From the NCBI GenBank assembly GCA_019635875.1, contig JAHBYP010000001.1:620001-684000 (forward strand): a stretch of DNA of 64,000 nucleotides. Reading direction: 5' to 3'. Position numbers and translations under genes: made by a program. The stretch is from Alphaproteobacteria bacterium (lineage in GTDB: Bacteria; Pseudomonadota; Alphaproteobacteria; Reyranellales; Reyranellaceae). How positions within the stretch are numbered: position 1 is the stretch's first letter; every line of letters begins with the position of its first letter. Under the pieces are notes generated by a model that saw only the letters and a program-made list of their open reading frames with translations, ran no database searches and had not been told where the DNA came from. Below are positions 1 to 8,400 of this stretch, piece by piece.

Positions 1-18
1 CCAGCGCTTCGCGCGCGC

Positions 19-522
19 CTATCGCCGCGTCCGGGCGTCGGCCTGACGTCGCCGGCGGTCGATCCACGCCATCAGCACCATGGCGAACAGCGCCGAGGCG
101 CCGAACAGGTAGATGCCGCCTTGGGCGCGGAAGCGCACGAAGAAGTCGCCCTGCAGCGACACGACGATGATCGCCACCACCAGCACGTCGAGCATCGACC
201 ACTTGCCGATGCTGACGGCGATGGCATGCAGCGGCCCGGTGCGATGATGCGGCGTCAGCCACAGGAAGGCGGCAACCAGCAGCTTGAGCACCGGCAGCGC
301 CACCGAAAAGGCCGCGATCACGATCGCCAACGGCCAGGAGTCCGAGTACCAGAGGTCGCCGATGCCCGACAGCACGCTGTGCGTGTCATCGAACAGGCGC
401 ACCTTGGTGACCTTCACCGCCGGCACCACCAGGCCGAGCGCCAGGCTGATCGCGGTGAGCGCCCACAGCACGATCAGCCACGGCGTGTCGCGCGGATGGC
501 GGGCGGCGAGCGAGGCGGTCAT
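19..522 (-). CDS. PqiA-family (paraquat-inducible protein A) membrane protein
   Basis: A 167-residue inner-membrane protein with about four hydrophobic segments. The middle holds the family's typical pattern: a long hydrophobic stretch ending in a PVLKLL motif, then a short polar loop and GKWSMLDVLVVA, the signature of PqiA-like domains. E. coli PqiA carries two such domains and works with MCE proteins in lipid transport; this protein has a single domain and no MCE partner is visible, so its job is unknown. The C-terminus is a short Arg-rich cytoplasmic tail. The start is the ATG at 522. Only 18 bases lie beyond its stop before the window edge and nothing can be assigned to them. Confidence 0.75.
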   Translation of the reverse strand: MTASLAARHPRDTPWLIVLWALTAISLALGLVVPAVKVTKVRLFDDTHSVLSGIGDLWYSDSWPLAIVIAAFSVALPVLKLLVAAFLWLTPHHRTGPLHAIAVSIGKWSMLDVLVVAIIVVSLQGDFFVRFRAQGGIYLFGASALFAMVLMAWIDRRRRQADARTRR

Positions 523-560
523 GCGGGCAGTCTAGGGCGGAGTTCGTTCTTGCGTCTCTC

Positions 561-631
561 CTGTCATTCCGAGCGCAGAGAGGAATCCGGGCTGGCTTCT
601 CTGGATTCCTCGCTGCGCTCGGAATGACAGG
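561..631. repeat. Dispersed palindrome, family 1 (copy 1)
   Basis: A nearly perfect inverted repeat with arms beginning CTGTCATTCCGAGCGCAG and ending GCGCTCGGAATGACAG. The same arms, with small changes, recur at 14008, 22442 and 52177, always between genes. It lies between the PqiA-like gene and the end of the F0 operon. This is a REP-like or MITE-like element; no open frame fits inside it. Confidence 0.75.
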
Positions 632-635
632 CTGG

Positions 636-664
636 AAGAAGAACCCCGCCTCGTGGGCGGGGTT
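636..664 (-). terminator. Rho-independent terminator of the F0 ATP synthase operon
   Basis: On the minus strand the stem AACCCCGCC / GGCGGGGTT closes over a 5-base loop (CACGA) and is followed by TTCTTCTT. It begins about 25 bases past the stop codon of subunit b, the last gene of the operon. Confidence 0.75.
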
Positions 665-689
665 GATCGTGTGACGGCGTGCGTCTGGG

Positions 690-1220
690 CTAGTTCAGCC
701 GTCTCGGCAGCTCGGTGATCGCCTGGTCGACCAGCTCGGTGCCCTGGCCCGACTGCATGCGCTCCTGCAGGAGCGAGCGGGTGGCGGAGATCGCGGCGTC
801 GACGGCGGTGGCGCGCACCTCCGCCATGGCCTTGGCCTCGGCCTGGGCGATGCGGTCGAGCGCCTGGCGCTCGCGCAGCTTGATGGTGTTGGCGAGGTCG
901 GCCTCGGCGCGCGCCTTGAGCGAGACGGCTTCGGCGGTGGCGAGATCGATGATGCCCTTGGCCTCGCTCTCCGCCGCGTCGCGCTTCATCTTGTACTCGG
1001 CGAGCGTCGCCTCGGCCTCGGCGCGCAGCTTCAGCGCGTCGTCGAGCTGCTTGGTGATCGCGACGGCGCGCTGGTCGAGCATGCCGGTGATGCCCTTCCA
1101 TGCCGCCTTGCCGGCCACCCCGAGGAAGATCACGAAGGACACGGCGACCCAGAATGTCGGGTCGGCGAACATCGAGCCGCCCGCGGCGCCCGGTTCGGCG
1201 GCCCATGCGGTGCCGATCAT
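690..1220 (-). CDS. atpF: F0F1 ATP synthase subunit b
   Basis: Subunit b of the F0 sector, part of the peripheral stalk that holds F1 still against the rotating c-ring. 176 residues: one membrane helix near residues 25-42 (FWVAVSFVIFLGVAG), then a long charged, Ala/Glu/Arg-rich coiled coil to the end. The start ATG overlaps the stop of the b' gene (ATGA), so the two are translationally coupled. Alphaproteobacteria and cyanobacteria have two different b-type subunits, which fits the pair here. The F1 genes (atpH-A-G-D-C) are not in the window, as usual when F0 and F1 form separate operons. Confidence 0.93.
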   Translation of the reverse strand: MIGTAWAAEPGAAGGSMFADPTFWVAVSFVIFLGVAGKAAWKGITGMLDQRAVAITKQLDDALKLRAEAEATLAEYKMKRDAAESEAKGIIDLATAEAVSLKARAEADLANTIKLRERQALDRIAQAEAKAMAEVRATAVDAAISATRSLLQERMQSGQGTELVDQAITELPRRLN

Positions 1221-1822
1221 CGCGCGCCTCCCCTCAGCGCCGCGCCGACGAGAGCGTCGACCCGCGCCGCATCGGCCTGGCCGCCGACCAGCTTGCCGTA
1301 GGCCGCCTGCGCCACCTCGACCGCCATCGAGCGGACATTGTCCATGGCCGCCGCGCGCGCCTCGTCGATGCGCTGCTCGGCCGCGGCGATCTCGGCGCCG
1401 ATGCGCTGGCCGACCTCGGCCAGCTTGGCGTTGGTCGCCGCCGAGGCGGCGTCGGCCGCCGCGCGGTTGGCCGCCTGCGCCTCGGCGCGGGCATCGGCGA
1501 TCGACTTCTCGTAATGCGCCAGCGCCGCCTTGGCCTCGTCGCGTGCCTTGGCGGCGGCGTCGAGATCGCCCTGGATCTTGGCGGCGCGCGCCTCGATCGT
1601 GCCGCCCAGGGTCGGCATCACGACCCGCGACATGATCACGTAGAGGATCGCGAAGCAGACGATCAGCCAGAAGATCTGGCTGGGCATCGTGTTCGGATCG
1701 AACTGCGGCATGCCCTTCTTCTCCTGCGCCGCGGCGGAGAAGGAGACGAGGCCCAGCGCCGCCGCCACGAGGGCGGGCGCGAAGCGGTCGTAAAGTGAAC
1801 GCGGCTTGACCATCTCAGTCAC
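1217..1822 (-). CDS. F0F1 ATP synthase subunit b'
   Basis: The second b-type stalk subunit, 201 residues. A hydrophobic N-terminus that resembles a signal sequence (residues 10-32, ending SAAAQ) precedes the true anchor near residues 50-68 (IFWLIVCFAILYVIM), followed by a VMPTLGGTIEARAAKI stretch typical of b' and a long Ala-rich coiled coil. It sits between atpE (85 bases upstream) and atpF (4-base overlap). Together with b it would form the heterodimeric stalk. A shorter start that omits the signal-like segment is possible, but no better in-frame ATG precedes the anchor. Confidence 0.92.
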   Translation of the reverse strand: MTEMVKPRSLYDRFAPALVAAALGLVSFSAAAQEKKGMPQFDPNTMPSQIFWLIVCFAILYVIMSRVVMPTLGGTIEARAAKIQGDLDAAAKARDEAKAALAHYEKSIADARAEAQAANRAAADAASAATNAKLAEVGQRIGAEIAAAEQRIDEARAAAMDNVRSMAVEVAQAAYGKLVGGQADAARVDALVGAALRGGAR

Positions 1823-1907
1823 TCCGGACGACGCCCTGCGGCGCCGTGTCTGGGTGATGAAGGCCGGGCGTCGCCGTCCCGCCCGCCCTTCTCGGCCGAA
1901 AGAGGGC

Positions 1908-2132
1908 TCAGCCGAACAGCGCGATCAGCGCGACGATCAGCGCGAACAGCGCGATCGCCTCGGTGACGGCGAAGCCGATCCAGATGTTGGCGCCAATCTC
2001 GGCCTTCGAGGCCGGGTTGCGCGAGAGCGCCGTGATGTAGCTGCCCCAGATGTTGCCGACGCCGATGCCGGCACCGATCATGCCGATGGCGGCGAGGCCG
2101 GCGCCGATGAACTTGGCGGCTGCGGGATCCAT
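1908..2132 (-). CDS. atpE: F0F1 ATP synthase subunit c
   Basis: The 74-residue proteolipid of the rotor ring. It has two membrane helices joined by the polar loop SRNPASK. The first helix carries the Gly-rich packing pattern GAGLAAIGMIGAGIGVG and the second the proton-binding glutamate in the VTEAIALF motif (Glu58). No extra sodium-binding residues stand out, so proton coupling is likely. A GGAGA ribosome-binding site lies 6 bases before the ATG. It lies between atpB and the b' gene in the F0 operon. Confidence 0.96.
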   Translation of the reverse strand: MDPAAAKFIGAGLAAIGMIGAGIGVGNIWGSYITALSRNPASKAEIGANIWIGFAVTEAIALFALIVALIALFG

Positions 2133-2190
2133 GGTTGTCTCCGTGGTGATGGGCGTTGGACGATTGTTGATGGGTACGGGCGCGGCCGGC

Positions 2191-2922
2191 TCAGTGCAGG
2201 TGCAGCGCGTCGTTCAGGTAGATGCAGCAGAGGATGGTGAAGATGTAGGCCTGCAGGAAGGCCACGAGGAATTCCAGCGCCGTGATGCCGACCAGGACCA
2301 GCAGCGGCACCCAGCCGCCGATGAAGCCCAAGGCGATGACGAAGCCGGCCAGCACCTTCAGCAGAACATGGCCCACGGTCATGTTGGCGAACAGACGCAC
2401 CGACAGGCTGACCGGCCGCGACAGGTAGGAGATCACCTCGATCGGGATCAGAATCGGTGCGGTGGCGAGCGGCGCGCCGTGCGGGAAGAACAACGAGAAG
2501 AAGTGCAGGCCGTGCTTGAAGATGCCGATCAGCGTGATGACCAGGAAGATGGCGAAGGCCATCGCGAAGGTCACGGCGATGTGGCTGGTGAAGGTGAAGG
2601 TGTAGGGGATCATCCCCAGCATGTTGCCGAACAGGATGAAGATGAAGAGCGAGAACAGGAACGGGAAGTATTTCTTGCCGGCGTCGCCGACATTGTCGCG
2701 GATCATGCCGGCGACCATGTCGTAGAGCATCTCCGCCAGGCCCTGCAGGCGGCCGGGCACCAGCTTCTTCTGCGCGCCGGCGGCGATCAGGAAAAACGAC
2801 GCGACGCCGACGGCGGCGAGCATGAAGGCGGCGGAGTTGGTGAACGCGATATTGGCCTTGCCGATGGTGAACAGCGGCTTGCTGAGATCGATGATCTCGA
2901 ACTGCTCGAGCGGACTGGCCAC
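2191..2922 (-). CDS. atpB: F0F1 ATP synthase subunit a
   Basis: Subunit a forms the two proton half-channels against the c-ring. 243 residues with about five or six membrane helices; the essential arginine lies in SLSVRLFANMTVGH. I place the start at the GTG at 2922: it is preceded at good distance by AGGGGTGAG and gives the usual N-terminus with SPLEQFEI. Longer versions run into atpI out of frame and are unlikely. Followed after 58 bases by atpE. Confidence 0.94.
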   Translation of the reverse strand: MASPLEQFEIIDLSKPLFTIGKANIAFTNSAAFMLAAVGVASFFLIAAGAQKKLVPGRLQGLAEMLYDMVAGMIRDNVGDAGKKYFPFLFSLFIFILFGNMLGMIPYTFTFTSHIAVTFAMAFAIFLVITLIGIFKHGLHFFSLFFPHGAPLATAPILIPIEVISYLSRPVSLSVRLFANMTVGHVLLKVLAGFVIALGFIGGWVPLLVLVGITALEFLVAFLQAYIFTILCCIYLNDALHLH

Positions 2923-2948
2923 GATCTCACCCCTGACGCGGACGATCC

Positions 2949-3302
2949 CTAGGAGGACCGCGACTGATCCTTCGCCTCGGCGGCAGCGGCCTTGCGGCGC
3001 GCCTCCTCGGCCTGGGCCACGCGGTAGACGTTGAGGAAGCCGGCGCACGACCCGAGCAGGAAGCCCACGATCAGCAACCAAGGCTTGGTTCCCAGCCAGC
3101 GATCCAGCACCAGGCCGAGAACCGTTCCGACGACCACACCCGCGACCAGTTCGATGCCGATGCGCAGTCCGACGCCGATCTTCTCGGTGCCGCCCCGCGG
3201 ACCGCCGCCCGGCTTCCCGACCCTGCTCTCCTGAGCCTGCTGCGCCGCCTTCACGCGGGCATCGAGCTCATCGAGCGAAGGCGGCTTCTCGCCTGCGGCC
3301 AT
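2949..3302 (-). CDS. atpI: AtpI/AtpZ-type F0 assembly accessory protein
   Basis: A 117-residue protein with a polar N-terminal third, the GGGP...GTEKIGVGLRIGIELVAGVVVGTVLG stretch typical of alphaproteobacterial AtpI-like proteins, two membrane helices (about residues 45-65 and 73-92) and a charged tail. The family helps assemble the c-ring or takes up Mg2+/Ca2+ for the synthase; the exact role here is inferred. I use the ATG at 3302, which has AGGAGG 8 bases upstream; an in-frame ATG six codons earlier lies before that site. First gene of the F0 operon. Confidence 0.85.
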   Translation of the reverse strand: MAAGEKPPSLDELDARVKAAQQAQESRVGKPGGGPRGGTEKIGVGLRIGIELVAGVVVGTVLGLVLDRWLGTKPWLLIVGFLLGSCAGFLNVYRVAQAEEARRKAAAAEAKDQSRSS

Positions 3303-3379
3303 CCGAAGGCCTCCTCGCATCGTCGACTCCGCGCCAAATCACGCGAGAAAACCGCGTCCCCCAGGCGAAATCGCGCCGC

Positions 3380-3408
3380 AACCTAGGGGGTGAGGTATGG
3401 GGTGTCAA
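3380..3408 (-). promoter_or_regulatory. Predicted sigma-70-type promoter of the F0 operon
   Basis: Minus strand: a perfect -35 box TTGACA, a 17-base spacer and TAGGTT as -10. It points at atpI, about 75 bases from the start codon. The gap between coq7 and atpI is otherwise without genes. Confidence 0.55.
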
Positions 3409-3430
3409 GCGGCAAGGCGTCACACAGTTT

Positions 3431-3457
3431 CGCCGGAAAACGTAATGTTTTCAGGCG
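3431..3457. repeat. Inverted repeat between coq7 and the F0 promoter
   Basis: CGCC, one mismatch, GAAAAC, a 5-base loop, GTTTTC, one mismatch, GGCG. The dyad lies about 23 bases upstream of the F0 operon -35 box and some 50 bases past the coq7 stop. It could be a terminator-like hairpin after coq7 or a binding site for a regulator of the ATP synthase; it has no following T-run on the minus strand, so I cannot choose. Confidence 0.35.
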
Positions 3458-3507
3458 CTTTTCCTTCATCTGTACATCCGTGTGGATGGCACCCGAGGAG
3501 ACGGCAC

Positions 3508-4044
3508 CTAGAGCTTCATGCCAAGCCAGATGACTGCCTCGGTGGAGGTCTCGACAAGGCGGGTTATCGCCCGTACGAGCAAGGTGTCGCCGTCAATACG
3601 ACACAGGGATAGATCGTGGTGCTGTCTCTCGTCGTCGATGATGGCCTTGATCGCCATCGTCGCCGCCTGATCCGAGCTCAGGGTAGCGAGTTGCTCATCG
3701 AGATGACGTAGCACGACCCGCTCGACCGCCGCAGTCGTTGCCGCAATCGCACTGCCGCCCAAGAGGCCCGTCGCCAGGCCGAGAAGCAGGCCACCCGCGC
3801 CGCAGAGCCAGTAGCTGCGGCAGCGTCGCAGGCCGCGCCGCGACAGCTCGTCGGCAAAGATGGCACGATGCCGTTCTTCGTGGGCGCGCATCCCGGCGAT
3901 CTCGCGGCAATGGTCCGTCGCCGTAAGGCGAGCGACGAGAAGCTGACCGCGATAGATGTTGACCGCGCCGTGCTCGCCGGCGTGGTCGACTTTCAGAATC
4001 CGATCGCCGAGCGACTCGCCGGGATTCAGGCGCGCGCCAATCAT
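3508..4044 (-). CDS. coq7: COQ7-type demethoxyubiquinone hydroxylase
   Basis: A di-iron monooxygenase that hydroxylates demethoxyubiquinol at the last ring position in ubiquinone synthesis. 178 residues. The carboxylate/histidine iron ligands are visible: E24 in DHAGEHGAV, H55-E-E-R-H59, and DDERQHH near residue 148. The middle contains a Gly/Ala-rich hydrophobic stretch (GGLLLGLATGLLGG) by which the family sits on the membrane. The start is the ATG at 4044; it gives the usual N-terminus and leaves 32 bases to the PLP enzyme gene upstream, so the two are probably co-transcribed. Confidence 0.88.
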   Translation of the reverse strand: MIGARLNPGESLGDRILKVDHAGEHGAVNIYRGQLLVARLTATDHCREIAGMRAHEERHRAIFADELSRRGLRRCRSYWLCGAGGLLLGLATGLLGGSAIAATTAAVERVVLRHLDEQLATLSSDQAATMAIKAIIDDERQHHDLSLCRIDGDTLLVRAITRLVETSTEAVIWLGMKL

Positions 4045-4076
4045 TGGCTCGATTCTCCGGAGGCTCCAGGGCTGAA

Positions 4077-5321
4077 TCAATACGTCGAACCGGCCGCCTT
4101 GCCCTTGCTGCCGCTGGCGCGCACCTCGTCGACCGAGGCCTTCAAATCGCGCAGATAGGGTTCGACCGTCTCGTGATGTGCCGGGTTCAGGGCCATGTGG
4201 ATGCCCGGCGGCTCGGCCTGGCGGCCGACGAACCAGCCGCGCCTGACCATGGCGTCGCTGACCGCGCCGATGTCGAGCGAGGGGTCGGTCGAGCGGGTGA
4301 CGAAGATGCAGAGGTCGTGGGGCTCGAGCACGGCCAGGCCGGGGATCTTGTTGATGCCCTCGACCAGCGCCTGCGTGGTGTCCATCAGCAGCTTCGCGCA
4401 ACGCAGGTAGCCGTCCTCGCCGAGATGCTGCAGTACCGCCCAGGCGCCGGCCACCGCGCCGCCAGGCCGGGTGCCCTGCATGGTGTAGGCGAGGTACTGG
4501 CCGCGCTCCCAGTCGCGGAAATCGAACTGCTGGTACTTCGTCTTCAGCTCCTGCGAGCGCAGCAGCATGGTCGAGGCGCCCTTGGGCGCCATGCCGTATT
4601 TGTGCAGGTCGGCGGAGATCGAGGTGACGCCTGGCACGCCGAAATCCCACTCGGGCAGGGCGTAGCCCAACCGCTTCACCCAGGGCGAGAGATAGCCGCC
4701 GACACAGGCATCGACATGCATCCACAGCCCGCGCTTATCAGCCAGGGCGGCGATCTCGGCGATTGGGTCGATCACGCCGAAGGGATAGTTGGGCGCCGAG
4801 CCGACCAGGCCGATGGTCTTGTCGTCGATGCGGCTTGCCATGGCGCCGGCGTCGGCGCGGAAATCGTTGCGCGTGGTGACCACGCGACGGATGTCGATGC
4901 CCAGCGCATGGCCGGCGCGCGAGAAGCCGGGATGGGCGGTGCGCGGCACGACGAAGTTGGGCTCGCGGATGCCCTTCTCCGCCCGCGCCCAGTCGCGCGC
5001 GGTCTGCAGCGCCAGGAAGATGCTCTCGGAGCCGCCCGATGTGAACGTGCCGGCGGCGCCGTCGGGGGCGTTCATCAGCGACAGCGCGAAGGCGATGACA
5101 TCGTCCTCCAGCTTCGCCAGGCTGGGGAAGGCGCGCTTGCCGAGATTGTTCTCGGTCCAGAACGATGTGTAGGCGTTGACCTGCACGTCGCGCAGGTCCT
5201 GGTCGAGATAGTAGTAGTAGACGGCCATGCGGCCGTCGCGCCACGAGAAGTCGTCGGCTTTCGCGGCGTCGAGCATCGGCGCGATCGCCTCCCACGGCAG
5301 ACCCTTCTGCGGGATCTTCAT
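4077..5321 (-). CDS. PLP-dependent group II decarboxylase-like enzyme, sphingosine-phosphate-lyase type
   Basis: A fold-type I PLP enzyme of 414 residues. Visible parts: TSGGSES (residues 94-100) for phosphate binding, a conserved H130 that stacks on the ring, HVDAC with D204 contacting the pyridine nitrogen, and SADLHKYG with K241 as the Schiff-base lysine. The order and the HVDACVGGY / DLHKYGMAPKG wording are close to sphingosine-1-phosphate lyase and relatives rather than to glutamate decarboxylase. The substrate cannot be told from sequence; C-C cleavage of a phosphorylated amino alcohol or decarboxylation of an amino acid are both possible. No membrane anchor. It precedes coq7 in the same direction. 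Confidence 0.75.
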   Translation of the reverse strand: MKIPQKGLPWEAIAPMLDAAKADDFSWRDGRMAVYYYYLDQDLRDVQVNAYTSFWTENNLGKRAFPSLAKLEDDVIAFALSLMNAPDGAAGTFTSGGSESIFLALQTARDWARAEKGIREPNFVVPRTAHPGFSRAGHALGIDIRRVVTTRNDFRADAGAMASRIDDKTIGLVGSAPNYPFGVIDPIAEIAALADKRGLWMHVDACVGGYLSPWVKRLGYALPEWDFGVPGVTSISADLHKYGMAPKGASTMLLRSQELKTKYQQFDFRDWERGQYLAYTMQGTRPGGAVAGAWAVLQHLGEDGYLRCAKLLMDTTQALVEGINKIPGLAVLEPHDLCIFVTRSTDPSLDIGAVSDAMVRRGWFVGRQAEPPGIHMALNPAHHETVEPYLRDLKASVDEVRASGSKGKAAGSTY

Positions 5322-5338
5322 GATCGCCCATCTCCCTG

Positions 5339-5396
5339 GGAGCGCCGGCGTCTCGCCGGCTCTTCATCTCGAGGCCGGCGGAACGCCGGCGCTGCC
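5339..5396. repeat. Dispersed palindrome, family 3 (copy 1)
   Basis: GGGAGCGCCGGCGTCTCGCCGGC followed by a short spacer and GCCGGCGGAACGCCGGCGCT: two nested inverted repeats built on GCCGGCG. Related short copies lie near 19157, 37161, 50262 and 60541. It sits in the upstream gap of the PLP enzyme gene. Confidence 0.55.
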
Positions 5397-5401
5397 ATGA
5401 T

Positions 5402-5431
5402 AAAGAAAAAGCCCCGGGTTGTGGCCGGGGC
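5402..5431 (-). terminator. Rho-independent terminator after smc
   Basis: Minus strand: GCCCCGG, a short loop, CCGGGGC, then TTTTTCTTT. It starts about 40 bases past the smc stop codon. Confidence 0.75.
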
Positions 5432-5471
5432 GAATGCGTGACGCGAGGGAGGAAATCTTGCTTCTTGGCCC

Positions 5472-8400
5472 TCAGGCGGCAACGGCCTCGTTGATGATGC
5501 GGTCGGCCTGCTCGAGGTCGACCGAGACGAGGGAGGAGACGCCGCGCTCGACCATGGTGACGCCGTAGAGCCGGTTCATCTTGGCCATGGTGACGCGGTG
5601 ATGGGTGATGATCAGGAAGCGCGTGTCGCTGTGGCCGGCGATGTCGTGCACCAGGTCGCAGAAGCGCTCGACATTGGCGTCGTCGAGCGGCGCGTCGACC
5701 TCGTCGAGCACGCAGATCGGCGCCGGGTTGGTGAGGAACACCGCGAACAGCAGCGACAGCGCCGTCAGCGCCTGCTCGCCGCCCGACAGCAGCGACATCA
5801 CCTGCAGCTTCTTGCCCGGCGGCGAGGCGGCGATCTCCAGCCCGGCCTCGAGCGGATCCTCCGACTCGGTCAGGCGCAGCTCGGCGCGCCCGCCGCCGAA
5901 GAGCTTGGTGAACAGCTCCTGGAAGTGGGTGTTGACCTTCTCGAATGCGGCGAGGAAACGCTCGCGGCCCTCGCGGTTGAGGCTGGCGATGCCCTGGCGC
6001 AGGCGGCCGATCGCGGCGGTGAGGTCGTCGCGTTCGGAGGTCATGGCGACGATCTGGCGATCGAGCTCGGCGGCCTCCTCCTCGGCGCGCAGGTTGACCG
6101 CGCCCATGGTCTCGCGCTCGTGCACGAGACGCTCCAGCCGCTTCTCGGCCGACTCGATGTCGGGCAGTTCCTCCAGCGACGCCGCCTCAGCAGCCTCGAG
6201 GATCGACTCGGGCGAGACCTTCAGGCGCTCCTCGATGCGCGCCACCGTGGCTTCGCGGTTGTGCTGGGCCTGCTCGACCAGGCCTTCGCGCCGCACGCGG
6301 CTTTCGCGCGCCTCGGCGAGATCGTGCTCGACCTGCTTGAGCGCCTTGTCGGCGGCGATCTGCCGGCTCTCGCCGTCGGCCAGGCGCGACGCGGCGACAC
6401 GGCGCTTCTCCTCGGCCTCGGCGATCTGGCCCGACAGCGCCTCGCGCTGTGTCGCGATCGCCGCCGGCTTGGCGTCGAGTTCCTCGAGCTGCGCAGCGAC
6501 GACCTGGCGGCGCTCGCCGAGCTCGGCGAGCTGGCGTTCGGCCGTCTCCAGGCGCACGCGCCAGCCCTGGCTATCGGCATCGATCTGCTGCAGGCGGCCG
6601 CGGCGCAGCTCGGCGTCGCGGGCGAGCGCGTCGCGCGCGGTCTGTCGCGTCACCAGCTCGGCGCGCAGATCGGCCAGGCTCACGCGCAGCGCTGTAGCGG
6701 CCTCGCGGTCGATCGCCGGATCGGCGATCGAGGAGCGGCGCGCCTCGCGGAAGGTGCGATGGCGCTCGATCTCGGTGTGCTCGGCCATGATCTGGCGCAA
6801 CGCATCCTCGAGCGTGGCCTGGCGCGAGGTCAGTGCCGCGGTCTGGCGCGCGATGTCGGCGTGGCGGGCGCGCGCCTGCGCCAGCGTCGATTCATGCTCG
6901 GCGATCGCCAGCCGCGCCGTGCGGTCGGCTTCGCGCGCGGCTTCGTGCGCGCTGCGCTCGGCGGCGGCGGCCTCGGCCACCACCTCGCGCTCGCGTGCGC
7001 TCGCGGCGGCGACGCTCTCGCGCTCGGCGGCGCGTGCCGCCTCGATCGCCTGGCGCTCGGCGCGGCGCGGGCTCGACGCGCTCGGCGCCGACGTCGCGCA
7101 CGCGCGCGATCACGCGCTGCTCGGCGGTACGCGCGGCCTCGACCGCGGCGCGCGCCACGGCGTGGCGCCGCTCGATGCCACTCAGCTCGGCCTGCGCCGT
7201 GTCGAGCGCGGCGCGCACCTCGATCAGGCGGTTGCGCTGGCTGAGCCGCGTGGCGGCGACGGTCGGCGCGCCGGCCTTCACGGTGAGGCCGTCCCAGCGC
7301 CACACCGCGCCGTCGCGCGTGACGAGGCGCTGGCCGGGCTTCAGCTGGCCCTGCAGGCGCTGGCCGGCCTCCTCGTCGGCGACCACGCCGATGAAGGCGA
7401 GGCTGCGATCGAGCTCCGCCGGCGCCTTGACGCGCGCCGACAGTGGCTCGATCCCCTCGGGCAGGGCGGGAATCTGGCCGAGCGCCGGCATGGTCTGCCA
7501 GAAGATCGGCGCGCCGCGGTCGTAGGAGGCTTCCAGGTCGTCGCCGAGCGCGGCGCCCAGCGCCTTCTCGTAGCCCGGCTCGACGGTCAGCGCGTCGATC
7601 AGCGGCGGCCACAGGCTGTTGGCGGCCGATTGCAGGGCGGCGGCGATGCCGCTCTCCTCGGCCTTCAAGCGCGTGACGCGGCCGCTCGACTTCTGCAGCG
7701 CGTCGGCGATCTTCGCGGCGATGTTCTCGGCGGCCAGGCGCTCGGCGGCGCGCGCCTGCTCGGCTTCCTGCCGCTCGGCATCCGCGCGCGCCATCGTCGC
7801 GCGCACGCGCTCGGCCCACTCGCCCTGGGTCGCGCGCACCGTCTCGGCGGCCGCGGCCTGGGCCTGGCGCGTCGCGGCGGCGGCTTCGGCCTGCGCGTTG
7901 CGCGCGGCCTCGACGGCGACGCGTTCCGCGGCGCGGGCACTCTCCTGCGCCGTGGCGCTGCTCGAGCGCGTCTCTTCCAGCGCCGCCAGCGCGGCGTCGA
8001 CCTCGGCCTGCACGGCGGCGAGCGCTGGCAGGCTGCCGAGCTCGCCGGCGATCTGCGCGCGCTGCGCCTCGGCCTCGTCGCGCCGGCGCGCGAGCTGGGC
8101 GAGCCGATCGTTGAAGCCGGCGATCTCGCGCTGCAGGCTTTGCAGCACGGCTTCGTCCTCGGCGATCTGCCGAGTCAGGCGCTCGAGCTCGGCGTCGGCG
8201 TGCGCCGTCGCCCGATGCGCCGCATCGCGCGCGGCGTCGGCTTCGGCCTGGCGCTGCTCCTCGCCGACCTGCTCGGCCGCCAGACGTTCGCGCTCGCCAC
8301 CCAACTCGCCGAGCGCGGCTTCGGCGTCGCCGCGGCGTTCGCCCTCGCGTGAAGCGTCGGACTCGATCTGCGCCAGGCGCGTGCGGCCCTCCTCGCGCGC

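Noticed and set aside
2923..3081. A longer atpB that starts far upstream at 3081.
   Set aside because: It overlaps atpI out of frame and adds Arg/Gly-rich text unlike any subunit a; the GTG at 2922 has a good ribosome-binding site.
5605..8352. A 915-codon open frame on the plus strand opposite smc.
   Set aside because: It mirrors the high-GC coiled-coil coding of smc, consists of Ser/Ala/Arg-rich low-complexity text, and has no family wording.
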